From the NCBI RefSeq assembly GCF_005889735.1, contig NZ_VCKY01000034.1:1-59863 (forward strand): a stretch of DNA of 59,863 nt. Direction: 5' to 3'. Shown here in pieces: positions 46,963 through 54,478 of the stretch. A model generated the notes under the pieces. The model ran no database searches and was not told where the DNA came from. It saw only the letters and a list, made by a program, of their open reading frames with translations. Within the stretch, counting starts at the first letter, position 1; each line of letters begins with the position of its first letter. Both the position numbers and the translations under genes were made by a program. The stretch comes from Nonomuraea turkmeniaca. Its GTDB lineage: Bacteria; Actinomycetota; Actinomycetes; Streptosporangiales; Streptosporangiaceae.

Positions 46963-47919
46963 TTATGGGCGACGCCGAGTGGGGCGCGGCCGGCGGGTGG
47001 TGGAGGCGGTCGGCTGCGGGATGGAGACGTAGCCGGTGAGGGATCGAGCGTTGACGATGAGCCGGTTGTCGCCTACCGCGTCGGCCAGGCCGGGGGCGGC
47101 GGTGACGAGGATGTCGCCCGACGTCGACGTGGCGGTGATGGTGCCGCCCTCGGTGGCGTCGACGCTGATGCGGCCGCTGACGGACTGGATCTCGGCCACG
47201 CCGCCGAAGTCGGCGATGTGGACGGGTCCTGAGACGGACGACACCTGTACGTTCTCGGTGCGGCCGAGGCGAACGCGGCCGGAGACGGTGCGCCACACGA
47301 CACGGTCGGCGACGTCGGCGGTGATGACGCCACCCGTGGAGGAGCCGGTGAGGGATTGACAGGCGTCCACATGCAGACTGCCGGAGGTGCTGGTGTAGTT
47401 GATCGCGACGACCTCGCCCCTGACGGTCAACCCCGCATCCTTCGACGTCATGTTCAGGGCGCTGCTTGCGGGGATGCGAATCTCCGCCTGGATGACCCCG
47501 CTCATGCCGCCGGTCAGGATGGTCGCTCCGACAGTGGTGCCGCGCATGGACACGCGGCCGTCGTCGATGTCGACTTCCCCGTAGAAGTCACCGCCGACGA
47601 TCACAGCTCCGGCACCGAGGTTGGTCACCGTTTGGATCGTGGTTCGACTGCCGCCCCGGCTGACGGAGGTGACGGAGACTTCAGCGGCGCCCGGCAGGTC
47701 AGGCACGTTGACGGTAACGTCGCTGGCGTGCTGGGTCATGCTGGCGGCGTTGATGGCGTCGGCTGCGGCCGTTCCGGGGGCCGCGCGGGTGGTCAGGGTG
47801 ACCTCGACGGCGGGCACGTCTGCGACCTGCACCACGGTGGGGATGTGCTTCATCGGGAAGGTGAGCCGAACCGGGCCGGCAGGGGCGGCGACCAGGGTGC
47901 GGGTGGCGGGCGTGAACAT
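46963..47919 (-). CDS. DUF4097-type beta-repeat protein, 318 aa
   Basis: ATG 47919 with AGGAA 6 nt upstream. After a 65-residue N-terminus, repeated short strands with S-G-x-(V/I)-x-(V/I)-x-(D/G) turns (VSGRVRLGRTENVQVSSVSG, SVSGRISVDATEGGTITATS, STSGDILVTA) build a DUF4097/adhesin-like beta-helix. A basic Pro/Thr-rich tail ends the protein (TTRRPRPTRRRP). No signal peptide is seen. In bacteria this fold appears in surface- or regulator-associated proteins; its role here is unknown. Confidence 0.7.
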   Translation of the reverse strand: MFTPATRTLVAAPAGPVRLTFPMKHIPTVVQVADVPAVEVTLTTRAAPGTAAADAINAASMTQHASDVTVNVPDLPGAAEVSVTSVSRGGSRTTIQTVTNLGAGAVIVGGDFYGEVDIDDGRVSMRGTTVGATILTGGMSGVIQAEIRIPASSALNMTSKDAGLTVRGEVVAINYTSTSGSLHVDACQSLTGSSTGGVITADVADRVVWRTVSGRVRLGRTENVQVSSVSGPVHIADFGGVAEIQSVSGRISVDATEGGTITATSTSGDILVTAAPGLADAVGDNRLIVNARSLTGYVSIPQPTASTTRRPRPTRRRP

Positions 47920-47926
47920 CGCGTTC

Positions 47927-48139
47927 CTAACTTTTCTGTGCGCGACCGTAGAAGCCGCTCGAGGGGTCGGTGGTGTGGCTGCGGTGGATGCGTCCGCCGG
48001 CGGCGTCCCACGGATTGGAGGGGTCGCCGTCGCTGAGGACGAGGGGGTCGTCTGGCCTTTCCTCGTGGCCGCAGGCGCCGCACACGTGGCGCAGTCCTGC
48101 GTGGTCGCGCTCCTGCTGGTCTCTGCTGATCCACCCCAT
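47927..48139 (-). CDS. Small zinc-finger-like protein, 70 aa
   Basis: ATG 48139 with GAGG 6 nt upstream. Contains H-x-C-G-A-C-G-H (HVCGACGHEE) and further His residues, suggesting a small metal site. It ends 7 nt before the DUF4097 start, so the two form an operon under early-type promoter copy 6. Function unknown. Confidence 0.65.
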   Translation of the reverse strand: MGWISRDQQERDHAGLRHVCGACGHEERPDDPLVLSDGDPSNPWDAAGGRIHRSHTTDPSSGFYGRAQKS

Positions 48140-48152
48140 GATTACCTCATTT

Positions 48153-48167
48153 TAGTACAGGATAGTT
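48153..48167 (-). promoter_or_regulatory. Early-type promoter with ACTAT-repeat operator, copy 6
   Basis: Minus strand: AATTAACTATCCTGTACTAA, 13 nt before the ATG of the 70-aa gene. A parS copy lies 23 bp upstream. Confidence 0.7.
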
Positions 48168-48190
48168 AATTTACTGAAGGTCGAGTGGGC

Positions 48191-48206
48191 GTTTCGCTGG
48201 CGAAAC
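48191..48206. other. parS-like palindrome 11 of 11
   Basis: GTTTCGCTGGCGAAAC, beside promoter copy 6; the most distal parS copy, 5.7 kb from parB. Confidence 0.8.
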
Positions 48207-48235
48207 CATCTAGGGGATGGGCCGCGTTGCCACGC

Positions 48236-48634
48236 TCAGCCGAGCCAGTACAACGCCGCCACGTTGATCGCCAGGTGGAGGGTGTTGTCCACCACGATGA
48301 GGAGCCCCTGGGCGAGGCCTGCGGACACATCCCGCGGGAAGCCGCAGTTGTCCTTCGCCTCCGCCCAAGTGGGCCGGCTGCCAGCCGCGCCGAGCTGGTT
48401 CTTGGCCCAGATGACGTACTTGGCGGCGCGTGTGCGGTCGAGCACGATATGCGTTCCGCCGATCACGGTCAGGGCCGGGAGGGAGGTGGTGAGGAGCAGG
48501 TGGGGGAGCGTGTAGAAGAAGCCGTGGACGATGGCCGGCCACCAGCGCGTGGTCTTCTCGGTGGCCATCCAGTGGGACTGGAGAACGTAGTCGCCGGCGA
48601 GGTGAGCGAGGAGGACGTACAGCGGGTCGGGCAT
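48236..48634 (-). CDS. DUF3307 membrane protein, 132 aa
   Basis: ATG 48634 with AGGAG about 10 nt upstream. Hydrophobic helices with the DUF3307 hallmark LLAHLAGDYVLQSHWMATEK, then HGFFYTLPHLLLT, GGTHIVLDRTRAAKYVIWAK and a C-terminal VDNTLHLAINVAALYW. DUF3307 proteins are small multi-pass membrane proteins common in phages and prophages, role unknown. It lies between the transfer genes and the 70-aa gene. Confidence 0.85.
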   Translation of the reverse strand: MPDPLYVLLAHLAGDYVLQSHWMATEKTTRWWPAIVHGFFYTLPHLLLTTSLPALTVIGGTHIVLDRTRAAKYVIWAKNQLGAAGSRPTWAEAKDNCGFPRDVSAGLAQGLLIVVDNTLHLAINVAALYWLG

Positions 48635-48763
48635 GCGAGGGGCTCCTGTCGTGGGGGCGATGGGCTGATGCTCGCGGGTACGGCGACGGATCGCCGACGG
48701 ATCGGGCGAAGGACGACGGATGGGGGTCGGCGGGTCGGCGGATGATGTGTCGGGGGCTGGCCC

Positions 48764-48793
48764 GGGGCGGAGGCGAGCGGCCGTCTCCGCCCC
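48764..48793 (-). terminator. Hairpin terminator
   Basis: GGGGCGGAG (48764-48772) pairs with CTCCGCCCC (48785-48793), just beyond the stop of the DUF2637 gene. The neighbouring 48640-48763 contains three short GACGGAT repeats and no gene. Confidence 0.65.
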
Positions 48794-48801
48794 AGGGGCT
48801 G

Positions 48802-50664
48802 CTATACGAGCGCTGGCGAGCGCTCGTCAGCGTCGTTGTCGCTGTCGTCGTCGGCGGCTGATGCGGCGCTGGCAGCGTCCTCGCCGGCGGGTGACGCAGC
48901 GCTGGCAGCGTCGTTGTCGTCGCTGACGCGGGCGCTGGGAATGGCGCTCGCAGCGGCCGTCGCCAGCGCCCGTTCGGAGTCGAGGCGCTCTGCGAGCTCC
49001 TCGGCGGTCTCCTCCGGAACGTCGGCAGCGCCGCTGTCGAGCGCTGCCGCCGCCGGTTCCTTGATCCACGCAGCGCGCCAGTTCCGCGCTGTGGAGGGCT
49101 TCGCCCCAGATACCTGCATCAGATCAGCGGTCTGCGGCAGCGGCCCGCCAGCGGTCACGGCCTCGTCCCACAGAGCGCGGGCTCGCATCTGCATGCCGAG
49201 CCTGCCACCAGGGAAACCATCGTTCCCAGCGCCGTTCCCAGCGCCGTTCCCAGCGTCGCTGGCAGCGTTGCCGTTGTCGCCCTGGCCGCCGTTCCCAGCG
49301 CCGCTCTTGTCCGCCCCGCCCGGAGGCGCGGGAGGAGAAGGAAGCGCTGCGGCGCCCTGGCCGCCGCCGCTGCCAGCACCGTTTCGCAGCGGATCATTCG
49401 GCGCTGGCAGCGCGTTAGCGCCCGCTGCCAGCGGGTCATCACCTGTGCTGGCAGCGCCGCTATCCCCCGCTGGCAGCCGGTCGCCATCGCCGCTGGCAGC
49501 GCCGGTGCCTTCCGCCGGCAGCGCGACGTCCGTCCGAGGAGGAGGCGCTGCCAGCGCTTCCGGCGGCGGAGCCACCATGAGATTGGCGAGGAACTTTTCC
49601 GCTTCACGGGGGGTGGTGTAGTCGAGGGTGGCGAGCGTGCGCGACTGCGTGAGCAATTGCATGGCACGGACGATGTCGACCATCACGTACGGGTCGGTCG
49701 CGCCGGCGCGGGTAAGCGCCTTCTGCGCCCGCTTGTCGGCGTCGTTCACCTTTCCGGCCCGGCGGCCCGCCCCCCACTTGCCTTCGCGTTCGGCCTGCCG
49801 GTCGATCGTCTTGGCGAGCATGTGGAGGCGCTTGGCCGCCTCGTTCACGCGGACGAGCCGCGTCGCCTGCGCTGCGGTGAGAAGTTCATCAGTGCCGAGC
49901 TTGAGCAGGACCTGCACTCGCTCGATCGGGTGCAGCCACCGGGACAGGTCGAGCTTGCGGTCAGGGCGGGCGTACTTGTCACGACGCTGCTCAGCCAGCA
50001 CGAACTCGAACAGGACGGCGCCGACGACCGGCAGGATCGCGTACGCAAGAGCGGCGCCGGGCTTGTCGGGCGCGTGCGTCGCGTTGAAGTATGCCGATGC
50101 CAGGATGAGGCCCCACACGGCCAGGCGCGGCCCGGTGGCGGTCTCGCCTCGGCTGATCCGTCGTGCCTGCAACACCGCGCACAGGCCGGCAGCGCCGTCC
50201 AGGGCGAAGAAGAGCAGGTAGGGCCATGGGCCGGTCAGGTCCATGTTGTCGCGGCCGAAGCCGGTCAGGCCGTTGGCGGACAGGCCCGCGATGACGACGA
50301 GGAAGTACACCAGCAGCACGCCTGGGATGACGCGAACAACCGCCGTACGCGCCGCCTCCCACCTGCCGGTCGTCCGCGCCCGATCAGCCGGGGGAGGAGG
50401 CGCGGCCTTAGGCTTGGCAACGACCTTGTCCGGTGCGGCCATCGGCTCGACATGCGGGACGAACCGGTGCCGCCAGAACGACCACGTGAGCGTCACGTCG
50501 CGCGGGCCTTCGCCCGCGGCCCACATCTGGTGCATCCGTGCCCGTGCCCGGCGTTCGCCGCGCCGGTTCCACCACCACACCAGCAGGCCCAACACCAGCA
50601 CCGCCGCCAGGACGGCGCCGGCCAGCGGCTCCCACGACTGCAAGCGGGTCAAGAGGTCATTCAC
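48802..50664 (-). CDS. DUF2637 (SpdB-like) transfer membrane protein, 620 aa
   Basis: Start GTG 50664 favoured (AAGGA 7 nt upstream); ATG 50679 lacks a ribosome site. Transmembrane segments near residues 15-32 (GAVLAAVLVLGLLVWWW) and about 110-215 (ILVVIAGL-type helices, PWPYLLFFALDGAAGLCAVL, ILPVVGAVLFEFVLAEQ) form the DUF2637 core of actinobacterial plasmid spread proteins. A helical cytoplasmic region, a long Ala/Gly/Asn-rich low-complexity tail and an HTH-like DLMQVSGAKPSTARNWRAAW follow. It lies next to the FtsK/TraB gene, so it likely helps intermycelial DNA spread. Confidence 0.8.
   Translation of the reverse strand: MNDLLTRLQSWEPLAGAVLAAVLVLGLLVWWWNRRGERRARARMHQMWAAGEGPRDVTLTWSFWRHRFVPHVEPMAAPDKVVAKPKAAPPPPADRARTTGRWEAARTAVVRVIPGVLLVYFLVVIAGLSANGLTGFGRDNMDLTGPWPYLLFFALDGAAGLCAVLQARRISRGETATGPRLAVWGLILASAYFNATHAPDKPGAALAYAILPVVGAVLFEFVLAEQRRDKYARPDRKLDLSRWLHPIERVQVLLKLGTDELLTAAQATRLVRVNEAAKRLHMLAKTIDRQAEREGKWGAGRRAGKVNDADKRAQKALTRAGATDPYVMVDIVRAMQLLTQSRTLATLDYTTPREAEKFLANLMVAPPPEALAAPPPRTDVALPAEGTGAASGDGDRLPAGDSGAASTGDDPLAAGANALPAPNDPLRNGAGSGGGQGAAALPSPPAPPGGADKSGAGNGGQGDNGNAASDAGNGAGNGAGNDGFPGGRLGMQMRARALWDEAVTAGGPLPQTADLMQVSGAKPSTARNWRAAWIKEPAAAALDSGAADVPEETAEELAERLDSERALATAAASAIPSARVSDDNDAASAASPAGEDAASAASAADDDSDNDADERSPALV
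48868..49555. repeat. Cluster of GCTGGCAG/CTGCCAGC and GCTGGGAA octamers
   Basis: Within the low-complexity tail of the DUF2637 gene the octamer GCTGGCAG occurs ten times on either strand (plus-strand starts 48868, 48901, 49258, 49403, 49447, 49469, 49492; reverse at 49370, 49425, 49548) and GCTGGGAA five times. Part of this follows from Ala-Ser/Gly-Asn codon repeats, but the repeated GCT codon is otherwise uncommon here. It may be a transfer-recognition cluster. Confidence 0.45.
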
Positions 50665-50838
50665 GGCAAAGTCCTTCATCAGGTCGTACGGCGAGAGGGT
50701 GAGGCAGGGGAGTGGTCGGCGGATCGGGCGGAGAGGTCATCGCGGAGCTGTACGGCGGCGCACCAGGCAGGGGCCGGAGATCCGCCTGACCCGCCGGAAC
50801 GCAGCATTTGCGCAGGTAGTGGCTCATTCGCATGCGTC

Positions 50839-50896
50839 GGTGCCATCCGTCGGGCTGGCGGATGGCACCTGCCGGCCAGGCGGATGCCCGGCAGGT
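50839..50896 (-). terminator. Twin adjacent hairpins after the traB-like gene
   Basis: GGTGCCATCCG/CGGATGGCACC (50839-50869) and ACCTGCCGG/CCGGCAGGT (50867-50896) share three bases, so only one can form fully at a time. They lie in the 249-bp gap between the FtsK/TraB stop and the DUF2637 start, which has no gene. Likely terminator or attenuator. Confidence 0.55.
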
Positions 50897-50913
50897 GCGG
50901 CGACGGGTGCATC

Positions 50914-52974
50914 TCATGCGGCACGGCGCACCTCCACCGCGCCGCCGGAGACGATCCGGTCGACGGCCGCAAGCACGTCCGCCGTGGCGGGGCCGCGTAC
51001 CTCGTCCCCGTTGATCGTCTGCCGGCCGACTGGGCACCCCCAGTCGGCGAGCATGCCGCCGAGCGCCTTCGGCGACATCTTCAGTTCGAGCTGCGCGATG
51101 ATCGCCGTGGTGGACAGACGGGGGAGGTGCTCCCCGGCGGCCTCGGCGGCGAGTTCGGCGATGGCCGCGAGCACCGCCGGCACACGCTCCCGCGGATCGG
51201 CGATGACCGGGGCGGGTGCGCCGGGCCGCTGCTGGCCGGGCAGCATGCCGGCCTGCTCGCGCAACTCCAGGGCGCGCTTGACGACCTGGCGGGCATCGCG
51301 CACGTCGGCGAAGTCCGATCGGACCGTCAGGATGTCACCGCCCAGGTCTACGTCTTCGGCGCCGCGCAGGAACCCCCACCCCTGGTGATGCCCGTCGAAC
51401 TCGGCGGCGTTGTATCCCGCGACGTGCGTGTTGGTGCCGAGGCCCGCTTCGGACGCCTGCCACGTCATGACGCGCAACACGAACCGGGTGCCGAGCTGGT
51501 CGCGCAGCGACGATGGGATGGTGTCGGCGTCGGCCTTCTGCGTGGCGATGACGAGGATGAAGCCGAGCGCGGGGCCGACCTTCGCAAGCTCGATGAGCTG
51601 CTCGAGGATGAGCTTGCCCCAGACAGGATCTTCCAGGTACCGCTGGACCTCGTCGATGATGATCAGCTTCAGGGTGAGGCCGTAGGAGGGGTCGTCGAGC
51701 ATCTCCGGCGTGATCTTGCCGTCGGGGCAGATGTCGTCATCGAGCTCGTCGATCCACTCGTACAGGGCGCCCATCTCGGCGACGAGAGCGCACAGCGCGG
51801 TGTAGAGCTCCTCGACGGTGCGTCCCCGTACACCGCGGCCGAACCCGTGCGCGATCGACTTGAAAGGGCTGAAGTCCTTGCCGCCCTTGCCGTCCCACAG
51901 GTACAGGCGGACGCGGACGTCCAGCGCGGCCGCCATGGCCAGCAGCCGCAGCACGACGCTTTTGCCCATGCGCGGCATGGACGACACCAGCACTGACGTG
52001 AAGATCAGCGGCAGTGCGACGCGGCGGCCTCTGATGCTGGTGCCGAACGGGACTGCATGGAACAGGTCCCAGGCGTCGGCGCCGATGAGCGGCGATCGGT
52101 GCTTGGGACGGTCGAAGGGGTCGCTGTCGGCCAGCCACAGCGACACGTGCCGGCCGGTGCCGGGAACCCGTTCGACGTCCAGCCACCGCTCGTCGATGTC
52201 GAGGGCGGAGGCCAGGGCCGCCTTCGCGGCGATGACCTGCTTGTGAGTCCTGCCCGCGGGAAGGCGCACGACGACGATCAGCGCGGTGCCGTCGTGGTGC
52301 GGCAACCGAGCCGCGTCCAGGTGCACCTCCTGGCCCGCCTTGATGATGCTCGCGGCGATGAACGCCTCAGTGAGCTGCTCGCTGGACACGCTCGCGTCGA
52401 CCGCGGGCGCTCCGGCCGCGCCGACGGCGCTGCGGCCGGCGTCGGCAGCGTGGCCGAGCGCGCGCAGTTGCTCAGGGGTGCGCCGCCCGGCGATGGCGGC
52501 GACCGCGACCCAGATGGTGCCTGCGCCGGCGAGGATCGGCCAGGCGTTGAGGGCGAACAGGAGAACGCTGCCGGCGACGACGGCGCCTGCCACCTTCGCG
52601 GAGGCGGTGCGCCGCTGGGTCCGCAGGGCGTCCAGCGCGGCCATCATGTTGGTGTCGTAGCGGCCTGCTTCGAATGCCCGGTTCTGCTCATTGACCGCGT
52701 TGGCCCACATCCACCACTGGTTCCCGAGGACGCCGGTGCCGCGGAGGGCGGCGCCGAGCAGCCGACCGGGTACCCGGGCGGCGACGCGTACGGCGTACAG
52801 GCCTGCCAGCTTGGGGTCGCGAATGATCAGGGGAGGAGTGAGCGGCGCAGTCCATGGGGCTGGGATGCCGCTGGTGGCGCGTGTGAGGTCGCTGCGCTTG
52901 ATCACCTGGCCGTTGAGGACGATGTCGTCGCCCGCGGGGTGCGCTGGCTGCGTGTCAGCGGACGGGTGATCCAC
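50914..52974 (-). CDS. FtsK/SpoIIIE-type DNA translocase, TraB-like
   Basis: 686 aa from GTG 52974, chosen because AAAGGAG lies 6 nt upstream; ATG 52995 would contain that site. Two central transmembrane helices (GAVVAGSVLLFALNAWPILA, AGTIWVAVAAIAG) precede the ATPase: Walker A SMPRMGKSV (Lys338), Walker B LIIIDEVQR (Asp441, Glu442), sensor-like ILVIATQKADADTIP. The C-terminal about 90 residues resemble a winged-helix DNA-reading domain (LSTTAIIAQLELKMSPKALG). In actinomycete plasmids TraB alone moves double-stranded DNA between hyphae. It could equally serve element segregation. First gene of a transfer operon with small membrane proteins upstream. Confidence 0.85.
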   Translation of the reverse strand: MDHPSADTQPAHPAGDDIVLNGQVIKRSDLTRATSGIPAPWTAPLTPPLIIRDPKLAGLYAVRVAARVPGRLLGAALRGTGVLGNQWWMWANAVNEQNRAFEAGRYDTNMMAALDALRTQRRTASAKVAGAVVAGSVLLFALNAWPILAGAGTIWVAVAAIAGRRTPEQLRALGHAADAGRSAVGAAGAPAVDASVSSEQLTEAFIAASIIKAGQEVHLDAARLPHHDGTALIVVVRLPAGRTHKQVIAAKAALASALDIDERWLDVERVPGTGRHVSLWLADSDPFDRPKHRSPLIGADAWDLFHAVPFGTSIRGRRVALPLIFTSVLVSSMPRMGKSVVLRLLAMAAALDVRVRLYLWDGKGGKDFSPFKSIAHGFGRGVRGRTVEELYTALCALVAEMGALYEWIDELDDDICPDGKITPEMLDDPSYGLTLKLIIIDEVQRYLEDPVWGKLILEQLIELAKVGPALGFILVIATQKADADTIPSSLRDQLGTRFVLRVMTWQASEAGLGTNTHVAGYNAAEFDGHHQGWGFLRGAEDVDLGGDILTVRSDFADVRDARQVVKRALELREQAGMLPGQQRPGAPAPVIADPRERVPAVLAAIAELAAEAAGEHLPRLSTTAIIAQLELKMSPKALGGMLADWGCPVGRQTINGDEVRGPATADVLAAVDRIVSGGAVEVRRAA

Positions 52975-53032
52975 CGGAGGCTCCTTTCTGGGCATGCAGG
53001 TGCAGGTGCTGGTCGTGCGGCAGGGGTGAGCG

Positions 53033-53419
53033 TTACAGGTGTGAGCTGGGTCGCGTTGGCCGGTGCGTGTGCGATGGGTCGCGCTCGCCGGCGGCCAGGC
53101 GTTCCGCTTGCGCGGCCGTGAGGTTGGCGCGGGTGCGCCGGTCCTCGCGACGGACCTTCAGGGCGAGCGTGATGGTGTACGCGACCACCCAGCAGAGGCC
53201 GCCGACGCCGCCCGCGACGCCGGTGATCGTCACCAGGACGGGCAGCTTCAGGTCGGGCAGTTCGGCCGCCAGCGTGGAGAGGAAGAGGCATGTGGCGGCG
53301 GCGGAGGCGACTGCGGCGGACAGAAGAATGATTTTGCCGGGGGTGGCGCGGAGATGTACCAGCGCCTGGGACAGGCGGTTGGTGAGGAAGGCGAGAGCGC
53401 CTTTCAGGGCTGTGATCAT
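53033..53419 (-). CDS. Small membrane protein, 128 aa
   Basis: ATG 53419 with GGAA 7 nt upstream. Two hydrophobic helices (IILLSAAVASAAATCLFLST and VTITGVAGGVGGLCWVVAYT) and a basic Arg-rich cytoplasmic tail (RREDRRTRANLTAAQAERL). No family identified. Spacing of 2 nt to the preceding stop places it in the transfer operon; Spd-like role inferred. Confidence 0.7.
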   Translation of the reverse strand: MITALKGALAFLTNRLSQALVHLRATPGKIILLSAAVASAAATCLFLSTLAAELPDLKLPVLVTITGVAGGVGGLCWVVAYTITLALKVRREDRRTRANLTAAQAERLAAGERDPSHTHRPTRPSSHL

Positions 53420-53421
53420 GG

Positions 53422-53586
53422 CTAGTTCCACTTGCGGTTCGTCAGCTGCTGGGAGGACTGCTCACGACGCTTGATCGCCTCGGGGTCGGAGATGCGGTCG
53501 AGATGCGGGTGGGCCTTGCGGGCGCGCTCCTGGAGCCGCGCCCACTGCTGATCGCTGATGGTGTTCGGGGGCTGGTCGTGTGACAT
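53422..53586 (-). CDS. Small hypothetical protein, 54 aa
   Basis: ATG 53586 with AAGGAA 8 nt upstream. Polar, helical (SDQQWARLQERARKAHPHL, EAIKRREQSSQQLTNRKW). It overlaps the operon spacing exactly and ends 2 nt before the next start, supporting a real gene. Function unknown. Confidence 0.65.
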   Translation of the reverse strand: MSHDQPPNTISDQQWARLQERARKAHPHLDRISDPEAIKRREQSSQQLTNRKWN

Positions 53587-53687
53587 GGGGTGATTCCTTG
53601 CAGCGGCTGGGACGGACAGGGGTTGCGTCAGACGTGGCGAGCGGCGTGGGTGACGCGGTGCGGAGCGTGACGGTCTCGAAGGAGCGG

Positions 53688-53969
53688 TCACTTCGGTTGC
53701 AGGCCGAGGACGGTGGCGAGGTCGCCTGCCGGCAGGACGGGCAGGCCGAGAAGCAGGGCGGCGACCAGGACGAGCACGGTGACGCTGACGCTTGCGGCGA
53801 TCACGTTCATGGCGAGGATGAGGAGCGGGTGCCAATCCCGGCAACGGCCACGGCCTTCGCAGGTCCAGCAAGTGAGGGTGAACGGTCCTTGGCCGGGGCG
53901 GGTGCTGTACAGATGCTCGCGGGCGCCGTGGCATGTCGGGCACGTCAGGGCCGGGGGCAGGCGGATCAT
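53688..53969 (-). CDS. Zinc-ribbon membrane protein of the transfer cluster, 93 aa
   Basis: ATG 53969 with GGAG upstream. The N-terminal half has two CxxC pairs (CPTCHGAREH and CWTCEGRGRC), a DnaJ-like zinc-ribbon pattern; one hydrophobic helix follows (VIAASVSVTVLVLVAALLLG). Similar small zinc/membrane proteins accompany tra genes on actinomycete plasmids. Exact role unknown. Confidence 0.7.
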   Translation of the reverse strand: MIRLPPALTCPTCHGAREHLYSTRPGQGPFTLTCWTCEGRGRCRDWHPLLILAMNVIAASVSVTVLVLVAALLLGLPVLPAGDLATVLGLQPK

Positions 53970-53991
53970 GCGTCGTTCTCCGTGGCGAGGG

Positions 53992-54399
53992 TCAGAGGAA
54001 GGCGGGTCGGGTGGCGGAGGCGGAGGAGGCAGGCTTGGGCATTAAGGAGCTGAACTGCCAGGCGAGGTCGATCAGGGGCTGGCGCAGCTGGGCAGGGGTG
54101 GGAAGCGTGGCTCCCAGGATGGTCAGCAGCCGCCATGCGATGGTGAGGAGCAGCGCGGTGGCAGCGGTGCAGGAGAGGACAACGAGGACGGCGGTCACGC
54201 GGGCGAGGCGGCCGAGAAGGAGCAGGAGCGCTCCTCCGAGTCCGTAGCCGAGCCCGGCGAGCGCCGCGATCTTGCCGGCAGCCGGGAGCTTGCGGAAGGT
54301 GGCCACGACCTCGGTTGCGCTCGCGTCGTCGGGCGTAGCGGGCCGGCTGGTCAGCACGGTCACCATGACGGCGGTCCAGGCGATCAGCACCAGGTTCAT
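53992..54399 (-). CDS. Membrane protein of the transfer cluster, 135 aa
   Basis: ATG 54399 with a strong AAGGAGGAG ribosome site. Three hydrophobic helices (LVLIAWTAVMVTVLTS, ALAGLGYGLGGALLLLLG, TAVLVVLSCTAATALLLTIA). It is first in the minus-strand transfer operon and directly downstream of the palindromic operators, so it is presumably repressed by the divergent GntR protein. Confidence 0.75.
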   Translation of the reverse strand: MNLVLIAWTAVMVTVLTSRPATPDDASATEVVATFRKLPAAGKIAALAGLGYGLGGALLLLLGRLARVTAVLVVLSCTAATALLLTIAWRLLTILGATLPTPAQLRQPLIDLAWQFSSLMPKPASSASATRPAFL

Positions 54400-54428
54400 C
54401 GCTCCTCCTTCAAGTGCCCCTTGGCGAA

Positions 54429-54460
54429 CTTTCATATGAAAGCTAACTTACATATGAGAG
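54429..54460. promoter_or_regulatory. Two palindromic operators between transfer operon and GntR gene
   Basis: CTTTCATATGAAAG (54429-54442, perfect) and CTTACATATGAGAG (54447-54460, imperfect), centres 18 bp apart, in an AT-rich divergent promoter region. The size and symmetry suit a GntR dimer; two copies suggest cooperative repression in both directions. Confidence 0.75.
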
Positions 54461-54478
54461 CGGTGCAAGAGGGGAAAG

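Noticed and set aside
46963..48102. Long Arg/His- or Gly-rich frames opposite the DUF4097 gene
   Set aside because: Antisense shadows of a conserved beta-repeat gene.
49381..49396. GTTTCGCAGCGGATC as a twelfth parS site
   Set aside because: Only one arm is intact; the second arm is missing.
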